Below are positions 63,977-64,000 of a stretch of 64,000 bases of DNA, one piece after another. Each line of letters opens with the position of its first letter. Position 1 is the stretch's first letter. The notes beneath the pieces are model-generated. The model had not been told where the DNA came from and did no database searches. It saw only the letters and a program-made list of their open reading frames with translations. Source of the DNA: Ignavibacteriales bacterium (lineage in GTDB: Bacteria > Bacteroidota > Ignavibacteria > Ignavibacteriales > Ignavibacteriaceae); assembly GCA_015709675.1 (NCBI GenBank), contig CP054182.1, forward strand, positions 3,513,448 through 3,577,447, in the 5' to 3' direction. A program made the position numbers and the translations under genes.

Positions 63977-64000
63977 GATTCATTTTTACGGGTTTCATGA

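Noticed and set aside
1-64000. CRISPR array, prophage, transposase or integrase genes
   Set aside because: No regular spacer-repeat array and no mobile-element protein was found; the repeats present are short palindromes and tandem repeats only.

Overview
The window looks like the chromosome of a member of the Bacteroidota/Chlorobiota group, most likely class Ignavibacteria. The sequence evidence is: secreted proteins ending in the N-Y-P-N-P-F-N-P type IX secretion sorting signature; a short primary sigma factor without region 1.1; promoters of the Bacteroidota form TTG-N20/21-TAnnTTTn; and short intergenic palindromes of a kind common in that group. The lineage is an inference from these traits; no 16S gene is present. 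Almost everything is on the minus strand. Only the two genes at the left edge and one envelope protein at 58.1 kb are on plus.

Layout. 1-1.25 kb: the end of a B12-dependent ribonucleotide reductase and a Prx6-type peroxiredoxin. 1.4-7.9 kb (minus): a tightly packed run engB - GAF/GAF/degenerate GGDEF protein - phosphopentomutase - 59-aa ORF - PIN-domain protein - two EutN/CcmL microcompartment vertex proteins - rpoD - NlpC/P60 lipoprotein. 7.9-38.8 kb (minus): one continuous translation/transcription super-locus, starting with tRNA-Tyr, tRNA-Gly, tRNA-Thr, rpmG, tRNA-Trp, secE, nusG, then rplK-A-J-L, rpoBC, rpsL, rpsG, fusA, tuf and the complete S10, spc and alpha operons down to rplQ. A tRNA-Gln gene sits inside the spc operon between rplR and rpsE. 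Promoters and terminator-like hairpins subdivide the locus (before rpsL, between tuf and rpsJ, between rplL and rpoB, after rplQ).

38.9-54 kb (minus): AMP nucleosidase, a large secreted Asp-box protein with a T9SS tail, a repeat-rich gap, a YifB/ComM-type AAA ATPase, an M16 peptidase followed by nuoG-nuoH-nuoI, a lipoprotein, and a PQQ-type sugar dehydrogenase with a T9SS tail. 53.9-57.9 kb: a 1326-aa GH13 alpha-amylase-family protein with an extreme lysine-rich C-terminal tail, just upstream of the sugar dehydrogenase. 58.1 kb: a putative outer-membrane barrel protein. 59-59.3 kb: palindromes and a 56-58 bp tandem repeat.

59.4-63.8 kb (minus): the most interesting accessory locus, a compact four-gene operon with an ATP-grasp ligase, a GCS2/YbdK-type carboxylate-amine ligase, an M29-like aminopeptidase and a second, divergent ATP-grasp-like protein. 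It has its own Bacteroidota-type promoter and a leader of about 160 nt with a hairpin. Three predicted amide-bond-forming enzymes plus one peptidase suggest a small peptide or glutathione-like metabolite pathway; the product cannot be read from sequence. Other unusual points are the phosphopentomutase gene without a canonical start codon that keeps its metal-binding Asp, the vertex-protein pair with no shell hexamer gene in the window, and the PIN/59-aa ORF pair embedded in a housekeeping operon.
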